A DNA stretch of 64,000 nucleotides from QHXQ01 sp036389395 (GCA_036389395.1 DASVPY010000062.1:112407-176406), one strand, 5' to 3'. Positions 45,706 through 54,658 are shown, numbered from the stretch's first letter. The notes: a model not told the origin generated them from the letters alone. Translations and numbers: made by a program.

Positions 45706-48700
45706 ATGCCGCAGACCGAACCGCTCGCGCATTTGCTTGAGCCGACCTGGTCGGAGTTCCCGCCCGAACTCGGCTCGCTCAACGTGCCGCGCGCCTCCAT
45801 GCCGCAGATCAAGAGCGAGCACCGCGGGGCGCTCGTCCAGTTCCTCAAGGGGCGCGGCATCACGCACACGCGCGAAGACGTTGCGCCCGACAGTCTGAGG
45901 CCGGCGCAGTTGGAGTTCTCACCTGAGAAGGTCGCGCGCGCGCGCAGCTTTGAAGGCCCGCAGCGCGCCATCCTCGTCAGCTCTGACGATCACGTTCTCG
46001 ACGGGCATCACCAGTGGCTCGCCGCGCGCGCGGACGCGCCGCAGACGCCGTACCCCGCGATCCGCCTCGACGCGCCGATCCATCAGTTGCTCGTCGAGGT
46101 CGCGCGCTTCCCGTCCGCCGGCGTGGACAAGGCGAGCGCCGGCAGCACGCAGCAGTCGCCCGCGCCCGCGCGCCCGGAGCCGCCGCCGGTCGATCCGCTC
46201 GCGCACCTGCTCGAACCGCCAGCGCCGCCGCCGGCCGCCCCTGCCGCGCCCCGCGTGCGTCGCCCGGCGCGCCCGACCAAGCTCGTTGACGTGCCGCCCG
46301 TTGACGCGCGGCTCGACGACTTCGTTAACCAGGTGATGGCCGAAGCCAGCCGGCGCACGGGCTACACCTACAAACTCGGCGAAGGGTCGCGCACGCCCGC
46401 GCAGCAGGCCGAGAAGGTCGCGCGCGGCGTGTCGTGGACTTACAACTCGGCGCACCTGGACGGGCGCGGGCGCGACGTGCTCGCGTTTGACGAGCGCGGC
46501 AACTACATCCCCGACGGCAGCCACGCGGCTTACAAGGCGCTGGGCGACGTGTACGCGGAGATGGCCCACGCCGCGCCCGCGCCCGTTAAGTGGGGCGTGG
46601 TCATCGACGGGCAGCAACGCGACCCCGGACACTTCGAGCTGGCGCACGGCCACGGCGCGCAAGCAGCGCCCGCGCCCGACCCGCTCGCGCACCTGTTAGA
46701 GCCTGCCGCGCCGGCCGATCCGCTGGCGCACCTGGTAGAGAAGCGCGACGAAGACCTGACCGACGCGCAGCGCCTCGACCCGTGGCGCTTCTCGCCCTTC
46801 CCGCGCGAGGACGTGGGCGCGGTCGAGCGCGTGGAGGCGGCCGTAGATCGCGAGACGGGGCGGCCGCTCGCGCTCGACGATCCGCGGCGCGGCCTCGCGC
46901 CCGTCGAGTTCACGAAGGGCGATCAGTTCGATAACGTGAGCGACGCGACGCGCGCGGCCGTCGGCCTCGCCAACTTCGCGCGCAACCGGCCGAAGTCGCC
47001 CGCGGCGTTCGACGTTGGTCAGCCGATCACGGTCGCCGTGCCGGCGGGGCAGACCGACGCGGAGACGGCCGTGCTCCTCGACGACGCCGTGCTGCACGCC
47101 CTGGGGCCGCGCGCACTCGCGGCGGGGCGGCAGTACCGGCAGGAGACGGGGCGCAACTTCACGCAGCCCGACAGGTCTTTCGCGGAGCTGGTGCGCGCCG
47201 GCGATGCCGTCCGCAGCGGCGGGCATTACGTCGTGACCGTGCGCCCGCAGCGGTACGTGATCGATCTCCTGAACGCCTACGCCGAAGGCGGGCTTGAGGC
47301 GGCGCGCCGGAAGGCGGCGGAGATTCAGCAGCAGGCCGACGAGTACGACGCGCGCGCCGAACGAGCCGCGCAAGCGGCCGGCCCCGTGCGCCGCGGCGTC
47401 GCCGACGTGGGTCAGACGCAGATGCGCGTGGCCCGCGACGTGGTCTCGGCCGTGCAACTGATGGGCGCGCGCCCGGTGTTCGGCCAGCCCGGTCGTGAGT
47501 TCGACGAAGAGGCCAAGGCCGACGCGCGCGAGCAGGAGGTCTTTAACGCGGCGCAGGCCGCCGCGCCCGCCGAGACGACCGGGGCGGGCGCGGCTGTGCG
47601 GGGCGCGATCAACCTCGCCGGCAGTTTCCCCGTCTACACCCTGGCGGGCGAGGCCGCGCCGCTGCTGATGGCGGCCCAGCACATGCGCGAGGGACCCGAA
47701 GCGATGATCCGCGAAGGGGTGACGGGGGTCGTCACGCAGGGCGCTGGTCGCGTTGTCAACGCGGCGCTGCCGGCCGCCTCGTCGCTGCCCGGTCGGTTCG
47801 CGCGCAACGTCGCGGCGCGCACGGCGCAGGGCGGCGCGATGGCGGCGCAGGGCGCGACCACGCCCGAAGGGCGCACTGGTCGGGGCGCGCTGGCTAACTT
47901 CGCCTCCGGCTTCGTGCTGCCGGTCGGCAAGGCGGAAGAGGGCGCGCCACACCCGGCAGACATAACGCGCCTCGGTCTCTCGCCCGAGCACGGCCCCGTG
48001 ACGCTGCACTGGACGCATGAGGGCGCGCCAATGTCGGGTGTCGCCCGGAAGATGACGGGCCGCGAGCGCGAGGACCTGGCGCGGCAAGGGCACGACCCGG
48101 ACGAGTTCGTCATAGTCGAGACCGAAGACGGCCCGGCGGCGCTGCACAAAGGCGCTGTCGAGCACTTCGAGGTCGCGCCCGCCGCGCCGCTCGTGGATCG
48201 CGCCTCAAGCGTGCCGCCCGAGCCCGAGCCGCAAGCCCTGCGCTGGCGCGACAGTGACGGCACGCCCTACGAAGGGACGGCGCGCACGATGGCCGGCCCC
48301 GAGCGGCGCGCGATCCGCGCTGCCGGCGAGCGCCCCGGCGATTATGTCGCGGCCGACACCGACGGTCAGTTCGTGCAGGTGCACCGCGATCTGATCGAGC
48401 AGTCGCCCGCCGATCAGGTCGCGGAGCTGCGGGAAGGCCGGCGCGCCGTCGTCCACGTCCCCGCCGAGGTCAACCGCGACCCGGCGCATAAGATCGTCGT
48501 GCCGCGCGGGATGCGCTCTTTCGAGACGCCGGAGCGCGGGCGCATCATGTACAACCCCGAAATGGTCGAGCGCGCCGACGTGATCCGCGCGATGGACGAC
48601 GGCACGCTCGAAGACCTCGCCCGCCCGACGCCTGAGCGCGCGCGCCAGGCGCAGGCCGCCGCGCGCTACGAAGGGGGCCGGCAAGCCCGCGGCGTCGCCC

Positions 48701-49806
48701 GCACGGTGCTCGACGTGCTGCAACTGCCGAAGGCCAAGGCCGGCTTCGATCTGAGCGCCACTGGGCGGCAGGGCTTCGCCCAAGCCCTCGCGCACCCGAC
48801 CTACTTCCTGCGCTCGCTGCGCCAGCAAGTTCGTTCCATGCGCTCGGAAGAGGCGCACGCGGAGTTCGTGGAGTCCGTCACGTCGCGCCCCGACTACCAG
48901 CAGATGAAAGACGCGGGCTTAGACCTCTCGCTCATGGGGCGGCCCGAAGAACCTTTCGCTTCCGGCCTCGCGCCGCGCATCCCCGGCGTGCGCGCCTCCG
49001 ACCGCGCTTACTCGGCCGGTCTCGACGCGATCCGCGTGGCCGCCTGGGACAACTACACGGCGGCCGTGCGCGGCAAGCCCAACACGACGGAGGCGACCTA
49101 CAAGGCGATTGCCGACCTCATCAACATCTCGACGGGGCGCGGCCGGGTGGCGGGGCTTGATCGCTCGGCGCTGGGGCGGAAGATCATTGACGCCTTGAAC
49201 GTGCCGTTCTTCAGTCCGAGAAATACGGCGAGCAAATTTAATTTGGTTAGCCCGCTCCGGGTCGTGCGCAACGCGCTCAGCGCGGAGACGCAGCCCGTGG
49301 CCTACCTGCAACTGCGCGACGCGGCGCGGGGTCTCGCCACGCTCGGCACCACGATGGGGCTGATGCACGTCGCGGGCTTGAACGTGGGGCTGAATCCTTT
49401 CGACTCGCGCTTCGGCAAGCTCACGGTCGGCAAGGTCACGTATGACCTGACGGGCGGCGAATCTTTCACGGTGCGCTACATGGCGCAGATGGCGCGCACC
49501 TTCCGGCGCATGGAGCAGGGGAAGAAGGTCGATGAGAAGTTCACGCCCGCGGCCCTGACGCGGCGTTACCTGCGCTCGCAGTTGCAGCCGGCGGCCGGGG
49601 TTGCCGTGGACGCGAAGACGGGTGAGACATTCGACGGGCGGCCGTTCACCTACTCGCGCGCCGCCGCCGATCTGGCCGTGCCGTTCGTCGTGATGGACAC
49701 TTACGAGGGCTTCAAAGCTGAAGGTCTCTTAGGCGCTGGTAAGACGCTCCCGGCCGGCGTGCTCGGCGTCGCCACGCGCACCGACACGCAGAAGCGGACT
49801 TATTAG
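45706..49806 (+). CDS. Giant polyvalent protein: ParB-like, M15-like peptidase and LPD-type domains
   Basis: A 1366-aa protein. Domain 1 (residues about 25-140) resembles ParB/sulfiredoxin-like domains of phage polyvalent proteins (IPRASMPQI-type entry, ILVSSDDHVLDGHHQWLAA). Domain 2 (about 195-320) is an M15-like L-Ala-D-Glu peptidase with zinc ligands H250 and D257 in SAHLDGRGRD and H309 in DPGHFEL. Two tandem related segments follow near 770-905 (WTHEGAPMSGVARKMTG.. and WRDSDGTPYEGTARTMAG..). The C-terminal 370 residues (FDLSATGRQGFAQALAHPTYF, VPFFSPRNTASKF) look like large polyvalent protein-associated domain 38. The 9-residue motif DPLAHLLEP occurs four times at domain borders. Such proteins are packaged with phage DNA and injected. 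Confidence 0.75.
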   Translation: MPQTEPLAHLLEPTWSEFPPELGSLNVPRASMPQIKSEHRGALVQFLKGRGITHTREDVAPDSLRPAQLEFSPEKVARARSFEGPQRAILVSSDDHVLDGHHQWLAARADAPQTPYPAIRLDAPIHQLLVEVARFPSAGVDKASAGSTQQSPAPARPEPPPVDPLAHLLEPPAPPPAAPAAPRVRRPARPTKLVDVPPVDARLDDFVNQVMAEASRRTGYTYKLGEGSRTPAQQAEKVARGVSWTYNSAHLDGRGRDVLAFDERGNYIPDGSHAAYKALGDVYAEMAHAAPAPVKWGVVIDGQQRDPGHFELAHGHGAQAAPAPDPLAHLLEPAAPADPLAHLVEKRDEDLTDAQRLDPWRFSPFPREDVGAVERVEAAVDRETGRPLALDDPRRGLAPVEFTKGDQFDNVSDATRAAVGLANFARNRPKSPAAFDVGQPITVAVPAGQTDAETAVLLDDAVLHALGPRALAAGRQYRQETGRNFTQPDRSFAELVRAGDAVRSGGHYVVTVRPQRYVIDLLNAYAEGGLEAARRKAAEIQQQADEYDARAERAAQAAGPVRRGVADVGQTQMRVARDVVSAVQLMGARPVFGQPGREFDEEAKADAREQEVFNAAQAAAPAETTGAGAAVRGAINLAGSFPVYTLAGEAAPLLMAAQHMREGPEAMIREGVTGVVTQGAGRVVNAALPAASSLPGRFARNVAARTAQGGAMAAQGATTPEGRTGRGALANFASGFVLPVGKAEEGAPHPADITRLGLSPEHGPVTLHWTHEGAPMSGVARKMTGREREDLARQGHDPDEFVIVETEDGPAALHKGAVEHFEVAPAAPLVDRASSVPPEPEPQALRWRDSDGTPYEGTARTMAGPERRAIRAAGERPGDYVAADTDGQFVQVHRDLIEQSPADQVAELREGRRAVVHVPAEVNRDPAHKIVVPRGMRSFETPERGRIMYNPEMVERADVIRAMDDGTLEDLARPTPERARQAQAAARYEGGRQARGVARTVLDVLQLPKAKAGFDLSATGRQGFAQALAHPTYFLRSLRQQVRSMRSEEAHAEFVESVTSRPDYQQMKDAGLDLSLMGRPEEPFASGLAPRIPGVRASDRAYSAGLDAIRVAAWDNYTAAVRGKPNTTEATYKAIADLINISTGRGRVAGLDRSALGRKIIDALNVPFFSPRNTASKFNLVSPLRVVRNALSAETQPVAYLQLRDAARGLATLGTTMGLMHVAGLNVGLNPFDSRFGKLTVGKVTYDLTGGESFTVRYMAQMARTFRRMEQGKKVDEKFTPAALTRRYLRSQLQPAAGVAVDAKTGETFDGRPFTYSRAAADLAVPFVVMDTYEGFKAEGLLGAGKTLPAGVLGVATRTDTQKRTY

Positions 49807-49828
49807 GGCGCGCCCGCGCGGGCGGCGT

Positions 49829-50266
49829 ATGGAGTTCGAGACTATGCAGCACAAGCAAACGGAAAACGCCGCGCCGCAAATGCTCGTCGAGGGCTGCACC
49901 GTGCCGACCGACAGGCCCGCCGCGATCTGCCGGCGGCTGCGCCTCTACGGCGCGCGGCGCGCGGTTCGGCTCCCCGACAAGAGCGTGCGGCCGGTCGGCG
50001 CGTGGGAGTTCATCCGCGAGCTCGAGATCGCCGTCGGCGGCGACAGCCTCACGATCCCCGACTTCGCGCTCGGGCACACCGGCGCGGGCGGCTGGGCGCT
50101 CTACCGCCTCGTGTTCGTCGCCGCCGACGGCCGCGAGACGGAGCACCTGGTCGAGTTGCCGCCGGCCGCCGCCGGGCGGTTCGGCCCGCGGATACGTTTC
50201 GCCACGCTCCTGCTCTATAACCTGGAAATGCAGGGCGTTATCGAGCCGGGACAGCTCGAAGGCTGA
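49829..50266 (+). CDS. Hypothetical protein of the left block
   Basis: A 145-aa protein with mixed beta strands (RRLRLYGARRAVRLPDKSVRPVGAWEF, GWALYRLVFVAADGRETEHLVELPP). No family is recognised. Start is ATG 49829 or 49844. It follows the giant polyvalent gene by 22 bp. Confidence 0.6.
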   Translation: MEFETMQHKQTENAAPQMLVEGCTVPTDRPAAICRRLRLYGARRAVRLPDKSVRPVGAWEFIRELEIAVGGDSLTIPDFALGHTGAGGWALYRLVFVAADGRETEHLVELPPAAAGRFGPRIRFATLLLYNLEMQGVIEPGQLEG

Positions 50267-50298
50267 CGCCGGCGGCCTTATGATTTCGGTAAATCCAG

Positions 50299-50856
50299 AT
50301 GGGCGGTTTCGGCTCTACCCGGTGGGGTGGTCAGCCCGCGCGGGTGACGGTCGAGGGCTGCTACAGCATTAGCGCCCTGCTCGCGCCCGGACTCGTCGCG
50401 CCCCGGCCGGGCTGCGCGGGGGTGTGGTTCTGGCCGCGCGGCGGCTTCGCCGTCTCTTACCGGGTCGCGCGCTCGGGCGCTGACCTGTGGCTCGCGCTCA
50501 AGTACGAGCACGGGCGCGCCCTCGCCCAGCGCGTCAGGCTCGACGCCACGCGCCCGCACTACGGCGGCCTGCGCTGGTTCTTCCGCTGCCCGCTGTGCTG
50601 GCGGCGCGTCCGCGATCTGCACCTGCCGGCGGCGCGCCTGACGGTCTTCGGCTGCCGCCGCTGCCACGCTTTGGCCTACGAGTCGGCGCAGGTGACGCGG
50701 GGGGCGAACGCCTTCTGGCGGCACTGCACGCGGACGGCGCGCGCCCTCGGCGTCACGCGCGGCGCGGCCCGGCGGCTCGTCCGGTCGCGGTGCGGCGGGT
50801 ACGTGCACGAGGCGCAGCGGCTCGGCGCTGGGGTCGAGTTGCTCGGCGCGTGGTGA
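50299..50856 (+). CDS. Zinc-ribbon protein of the MGGxGSxRW family
   Basis: A 185-aa protein. The N-terminus MGGFGSTRWGGQPARVTVE and the pair of CxxC knuckles (FRCPLCWRRVRDL and FGCRRCHALAYES) match a family of uncharacterised zinc-ribbon proteins common in prophages and integrative elements, which I know by pattern only. The C-terminal helix is basic, fitting nucleic acid binding. It is the last gene of the left block, with a strong palindrome 19 bp after its stop. Confidence 0.7.
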   Translation: MGGFGSTRWGGQPARVTVEGCYSISALLAPGLVAPRPGCAGVWFWPRGGFAVSYRVARSGADLWLALKYEHGRALAQRVRLDATRPHYGGLRWFFRCPLCWRRVRDLHLPAARLTVFGCRRCHALAYESAQVTRGANAFWRHCTRTARALGVTRGAARRLVRSRCGGYVHEAQRLGAGVELLGAW

Positions 50857-50874
50857 GGCCGACATCTGGGCGCG

Positions 50875-50903
50875 CGCCCGCTGGCAACCGTTGCCAGCGG
50901 GCG
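50875..50903. promoter_or_regulatory. 15-bp palindrome, copy 2, extended to 14-bp arms
   Basis: TGGCAACCGTTGCCA (50882-50896) is here the centre of a longer perfect palindrome with arms CGCCCGCTGGCAAC. It lies between convergent blocks of the element, so it may double as a terminator, but no T-run follows on either strand. Confidence 0.7.
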
Positions 50904-50921
50904 ACCGGGCGCGTGCCTGAG

Positions 50922-50947
50922 CCTATCTGCTCAAACGCGCAGATAGG
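50922..50947. terminator. Hairpin between convergent gene blocks
   Basis: CCTATCTGC / GCAGATAGG with an 8-base loop. A related, weaker version (CTATCTG..CAGATGCG) lies at 51390-51410. On the plus strand a T-rich stretch (TCTTTTTC) follows only 22 bases later, so termination is possible but not certain. Confidence 0.5.
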
Positions 50948-50962
50948 GCTAGCAGCTAGCAT

Positions 50963-51322
50963 TCAATTCTTTTTCGGTCTCGGACGCCGACGCACCAGAC
51001 TAATCCGACGCGCAGACTCATCCTGACGTGCCTGAGCGCGCGTGCGGACGAAGCGGTTGATGTCCGCGCGCAGGTAAGTCGTCGGGCGGTCGGAGAAGCG
51101 GGGGAGCGTCTCCGTCCCCGCCTTGCGCGCTTGCAGCGTGCGCGGGGCGACGCCGACGGCCCGCGCCGCGCACACGAGACACAGCACGTCGCCGGTGCAG
51201 CCGGGGCACCGCCCTTTGCGCACCGCCCGCTCGGAGCGGAGCGCGGCGGCCAGCGCGACCAACTCCGCGCGCGCCTCCTCGACCAGCATCAGTGCGCGTG
51301 CGATTCTTTCTTCGGTGTTCAT
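50963..51322 (-). CDS. Small zinc-binding/HTH protein
   Basis: A 119-aa protein. An N-terminal helix is followed by CPGC and CLVC knuckles (residues about 39-51), then an AlpA/MerR-like helix-turn-helix segment (AARAVGVAPRTLQARKAGTETLPRFSDRPTTYLRADINRFV) and a basic tail. It probably binds DNA. Last gene of the minus operon, separated from the HNH gene by a hairpin. Confidence 0.65.
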   Translation of the reverse strand: MNTEERIARALMLVEEARAELVALAAALRSERAVRKGRCPGCTGDVLCLVCAARAVGVAPRTLQARKAGTETLPRFSDRPTTYLRADINRFVRTRAQARQDESARRISLVRRRPRPKKN

Positions 51323-51349
51323 AGAGGTTTAAGTTATCAGAATCCAAGC

Positions 51350-51382
51350 GAGGCGGGCCGGGTCTGAAGCCCGGCCCGCCTC
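51350..51382. terminator. Strong hairpin between the HNH and zinc/HTH genes
   Basis: Perfect 13-bp stem GAGGCGGGCCGGG / CCCGGCCCGCCTC with a 7-base loop. It lies between the HNH stop and the next start in the same operon. There is no U-tract, so it may tune rather than end transcription. Confidence 0.6.
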
Positions 51383-51411
51383 AACCTATCTGTAAACGTG
51401 AGCAGATGCGC

Positions 51412-52206
51412 TCAAGCCGCGAGCCGTTCGGCGAGCGTCCGATCATCGCCGGGGCCGGCGGGCGCGTCCAGCGAGCGGAAGCGGTAGGCGTCGCGCAGGC
51501 CCAGCGCCTCGCGCGCGTAGCGGCGCACGGCGCGCCGGTCGAGTTCGGCGAGCGTCACGTTGCCGGCGAGCACGTCCGCCGCGACGGCCTGCGCGGCTTC
51601 CTCGCGCACGTCGGGCGTGTAACGGGTCGGGATGAGCGCCGCGGCGGCGCGCAGGAGCCGCGCCGCCGCCTCGTCGCTCGCGTAAGCCCGCGCCGTGCGC
51701 CCGGTCGCGGCGTCTAGCGCGCGTTGAATCGCCGCGCGCGTCAGCCCGCGCCCGCGCACGTCCGCCGCCACGCGCGCGGCGAGGCGCAAGACCTCTTGCG
51801 CCCGCTGCTTCGTCGGCCACGCGCCGACGAAATAGACCGCGCGCTCTATGTCTATCCGCACGCGCCACGGGTTGACCCTTGAATGGGGCTGCCGGCTCAC
51901 GCTCCCGCCGGGCATGATCCGGAGGTTCGCGCGCCGGTTGTCGAGCCGGTCGCCGTTTAAGTGGCGGACGGCGACGCGCCCGCGCAGCCCCAAGACCGCG
52001 TGCGAAAGCCGCACGCCGGGTCTTGACCCGCACTCTGCGTAGCCGTGGGTGTTCAAGCGCCAGCGGCTTCGGCTGAGCCGGTCGTAGTCGGCGGCGTCCA
52101 CGAGCGCGACCCGTTCGGAGTTCGTCAGCGCGAGCGCCTTGCATGGCGTCTCGTCGCGGCGGGGCGGCGCTGCGCCCCGCCGCGACTCGGTTAACTGCTC
52201 AGCCAT
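51412..52206 (-). CDS. HNH endonuclease with AP2-like domain
   Basis: A 264-aa protein of the homing-type HNH family frequent in phages. The N-terminal part shows LTNSERVALVDAADYDRLSRSRWRLNTHGYAEC, the HNH core (LSHAVLG .. VAVRHLNGDRLDNRRANLRI) and an AP2-like DNA-binding continuation (RVRIDIERAVYFVGAWPTKQRAQEV). The first catalytic residue reads RHLNGD instead of the usual DHINGD, so activity is not certain. The C-terminal half is extra helical sequence of unknown role. Start ATG 52206 overlaps the previous gene by eight bases. Confidence 0.85.
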   Translation of the reverse strand: MAEQLTESRRGAAPPRRDETPCKALALTNSERVALVDAADYDRLSRSRWRLNTHGYAECGSRPGVRLSHAVLGLRGRVAVRHLNGDRLDNRRANLRIMPGGSVSRQPHSRVNPWRVRIDIERAVYFVGAWPTKQRAQEVLRLAARVAADVRGRGLTRAAIQRALDAATGRTARAYASDEAAARLLRAAAALIPTRYTPDVREEAAQAVAADVLAGNVTLAELDRRAVRRYAREALGLRDAYRFRSLDAPAGPGDDRTLAERLAA

Positions 52207-52552
52207 CGGCCCCCTCCGCCTCCTGGGCCGTCTGGTCTTGCGCCGCCGCCAGTACCAGCCGCCGGCTTCTGAATCCATTCTCGGCGCTGTCCTTCGCGTC
52301 CGTGTGCTCGAAGGCGGCGGCGACGACCTCGCAGGCCATGTTTTCGCGGTCGGTCATGTCGCTCTGGTAGGTGAACCAGTCGATCAACTCGCACAGGGCC
52401 GCCGCGATCTCGTCCGCGTCGTAAGGGTGTTCCATCCCGTGCGGCGGCACGATGATCTGCGTCAACTCCTTGAAGCGCGCCGCCAACTCTTCCGAGTAGC
52501 CGGCCGCGTCGTCGCTGCGCTCGGCGGTCGTAAAAGGTAGGTGCTCAGCCAT
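52199..52552 (-). CDS. Acidic hypothetical protein
   Basis: A 117-aa helical, acidic protein (AERSDDAAGYSEELAARFKELTQII, ADEIAAALCELIDWFTYQSD). No family recognised. It overlaps both neighbours by eight bases, so translation is coupled in the minus operon. Confidence 0.65.
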   Translation of the reverse strand: MAEHLPFTTAERSDDAAGYSEELAARFKELTQIIVPPHGMEHPYDADEIAAALCELIDWFTYQSDMTDRENMACEVVAAAFEHTDAKDSAENGFRSRRLVLAAAQDQTAQEAEGADG

Positions 52553-52952
52553 CGGCGCGCGCCCCTTTCTGCCGCAGCCTGTGAAGCTGGGCGACCTGCG
52601 CGGCTTCGGCGGCGTGCTCCGCGACCGGCATATACGGCGAGAGCACCCGCAGCGCGGCGTGGTAGACCTGCTCGCCCGGCGACTCCTCGAACGTGGCGGC
52701 GGCGATGAGCAAGAGGATCGTGGCGACCGTCTCGCCGTCGAGTTCAACGTGCGTCAGGCGCTCGGCGAGCGCCTCGGCCTCTTGGTGCGTGATGGTGGCG
52801 GCGACGTGATCAAGCCGGAAGTCTGCCCGCTCGATGGACTCCACAAACGCCAGCGCGCGCGTCGGGTCTGCGGTCTGCCACGCCTCCGGCTCGGCGGGCG
52901 GCTCTTGGGCGGGCGCGTCTGTACGCGCGGGCTTGGTTGTGTTCTTACGCAC
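52545..52952 (-). CDS. Hypothetical protein of the minus operon
   Basis: A 135-aa protein with a basic, proline-rich N-terminus followed by helices (HQEAEALAERLTHVELDGETVATILLLIAAATFEE). No family recognised. Eight-base overlaps on both sides couple it to its neighbours. Confidence 0.65.
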   Translation of the reverse strand: MRKNTTKPARTDAPAQEPPAEPEAWQTADPTRALAFVESIERADFRLDHVAATITHQEAEALAERLTHVELDGETVATILLLIAAATFEESPGEQVYHAALRVLSPYMPVAEHAAEAAQVAQLHRLRQKGARADG

Positions 52953-53436
52953 CGCCGCGCCCCCCTTCCTTAATCTCCACGCCGCCGGTCGGCACGATCA
53001 GCCCGCGCTCGGTGGCGCGCGCGAGCAGCGCGGGCAGGTGCTTACGCCTCGTCTCGTCAGAGCAGACGCATTCACCCTGCGCGGCGATGTTGTTGGACAG
53101 TTCGGAGCAGAACTCTAAGAGCAGATCGGAGACGACTCGGGGCGTGCCCGAACCGTTAATCAAGTCCGCGATGGTATCGGCGGTCGTGATGTAATCGAGC
53201 GGCGCGGGCTTGTGCTGGTCGGCGAGCGCGCGGGCGATTGCTTCGGGCGCGGTCACGTCTTGGCGGGCCTCCAATTCAAGCAAGGCGTCTTGAATGTCGT
53301 TGTAAATCCGGGCCGGCGTGTCCGGGTGGCGCATGACGGCCGAGAGCAGTTCGGCCAGCGGCGGCGTGTTGGTCGTGCTCGTGCGGGCGCGCGTTCCCTC
53401 GCCCGCGCGCGGTGCGGTATGCTTCCTGTCGGTCAT
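52945..53436 (-). CDS. Hypothetical helical protein
   Basis: A 163-aa mainly helical protein with a basic Thr-rich N-terminus (RAGEGTRARTSTTN) and a pair of cysteines (GECVCSDETRRKH). No family recognised. Part of the coupled minus operon. Confidence 0.6.
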   Translation of the reverse strand: MTDRKHTAPRAGEGTRARTSTTNTPPLAELLSAVMRHPDTPARIYNDIQDALLELEARQDVTAPEAIARALADQHKPAPLDYITTADTIADLINGSGTPRVVSDLLLEFCSELSNNIAAQGECVCSDETRRKHLPALLARATERGLIVPTGGVEIKEGGRGGA

Positions 53437-53563
53437 TGACTGATTTCCCTTCTCTTAGGTTTCGGTTTATGGCCTTGGCGCGGTTCGTGTTGCTGCACGG
53501 GCCGCGCCGCTGACTGTCACTCTCGCCCCTGAGTCCCTTCTGACAGTGAGGCCCTTGCTCGGT

Positions 53564-53752
53564 CTAGTGCGCGCGCCGGCCTTGCTCGGCGCGGCGCAGC
53601 ACGGCTAACAGGTGCTCGCGGTCGTCCGCGGCTAACGCCTCGGTGACGGCGCGGCGCGTCTGCTCGTCGTAGCGGTCGCGGTTGACGAGGATGCGGACGG
53701 CGCGCCTGGTCACGTCGAAGCTGGCGGGCGGTCTGCGCGTGTGTCGCGGCAT
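53564..53752 (-). CDS. Small basic protein
   Basis: A 62-aa basic protein (MPRHTRRPPASFDVTRRAVRILVNRDRYDEQTRRAVTEAL..). It starts five bases after the previous stop in the same operon. The 127 bp between it and the next gene hold no recognisable feature. Function unknown. Confidence 0.55.
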   Translation of the reverse strand: MPRHTRRPPASFDVTRRAVRILVNRDRYDEQTRRAVTEALAADDREHLLAVLRRAEQGRRAH

Positions 53753-53757
53753 CGTCG

Positions 53758-54126
53758 TTAGTCTCCTTCCCGCCCCAGGTGGACGAGCGCCAGCCGGTAC
53801 TCGCGGCGCAGGCGGGCGGCGCGCTCGTCGAGTTCGACGCGGACGCGGTTCGCCGCGCGAATGTCCTGGCGTATGTCCTGGTATTCGAGATCGGCGCGGA
53901 GCAGCTCACACTTGCGCGCGCGGCGCTTCGCGTCGTTGCTCTCGGCGCTCGCCTCGGCCGCGGCCTGTTCCTCAAGCTGCCCGGCGCGGTCTGACAGGTC
54001 GGTGATCGTCTCGCTCACGTCGTAGGCGCAGAGGTTCAAGGCTTCGATCCGCGCGGGCGTCTCGGCGACGGTCGGTGCTGGTTGCGCCAGCAGTTCGGCG
54101 GCCCTCTCGGTCGTGTCGGTCGTCAT
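53758..54126 (-). CDS. Coiled-coil protein
   Basis: A 122-aa charged coiled coil (ETITDLSDRAGQLEEQAAAEASAE, DIRQDIRAANRVRVELDERAARLRREY). No family recognised. It lies in the middle of the minus operon. Confidence 0.6.
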   Translation of the reverse strand: MTTDTTERAAELLAQPAPTVAETPARIEALNLCAYDVSETITDLSDRAGQLEEQAAAEASAESNDAKRRARKCELLRADLEYQDIRQDIRAANRVRVELDERAARLRREYRLALVHLGREGD

Positions 54127-54183
54127 GGTCTTGTGCTCCTTGTGGGGCGGCCCTGTGGCGCAGGCCGCCCCGGTCTCGGTCGC

Positions 54184-54348
54184 CTATGCCGCGAGCGGCT
54201 GTTGCTCCGGCTCGTCGGCGTGGCCGCAGCTTGCGCAGCCGTCACTTGAGCAGAGCGGGCAGACGGTGAGCGTGCAGGCGGGGCCGCCGCACGGGTCGAG
54301 GTACTCGGTGGGGCACGACAGCCCGCAGGACTCGCAGCGGGGCTCCAT
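54184..54348 (-). CDS. Cysteine-rich small zinc protein (54 aa)
   Basis: Eight or more cysteines in 54 residues, in pairs (CESCGLSC, CPLCSSDGCASCGH), predict two zinc sites. The ATG at 54348 shares its A with the stop of the previous gene. Function unknown; small zinc-ribbon proteins of this kind are common in phage early operons. Confidence 0.6.
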   Translation of the reverse strand: MEPRCESCGLSCPTEYLDPCGGPACTLTVCPLCSSDGCASCGHADEPEQQPLAA

Positions 54349-54569
54349 CACGCGCACGCCCCTCTCTGCGCGGCGCGGCGCTGCATGAAGAAAGCCAGCG
54401 TGCCGGTCGGCGTCTTGCCGGTCTTGGTGGCGATGGCGGCGAGCGCCGCGTAGAAGCCGGCGCGGCACTCTTCGGGCGTGAACTGGTGGCGGCGGGCGTC
54501 GGGGCCGGGCTTGAACGAGCCGGGCGTGGCGGCGCGGGGCTTGCGCGCTGTGGTAGGCTGTGCGGGCAT
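54348..54569 (-). CDS. Small basic protein (73 aa)
   Basis: A basic N-terminus (MPAQPTTARKPRAATPGSFKPGPDARRHQF) precedes a helical part (TPEECRAGFYAALAAIATKTGKTPTGTLAFFMQRR). ATG 54569 is preceded by AAGGAGCAAAGTTAAG. No family recognised. Confidence 0.6.
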   Translation of the reverse strand: MPAQPTTARKPRAATPGSFKPGPDARRHQFTPEECRAGFYAALAAIATKTGKTPTGTLAFFMQRRAAQRGACA

Positions 54570-54658
54570 CTTAACTTTGCTCCTTCCTTCGACGGGTAGC
54601 GGGCGGGTTGGGTGTTGGGGGCTTGGGGGCGTTCGCAGCGTCACCTAAGCCCTTTCTG

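Noticed and set aside
53517..53975. Minus-strand 152-aa frame
   Set aside because: It overlaps two better-supported small genes in another frame and has shadow-like R/A/S-rich composition.
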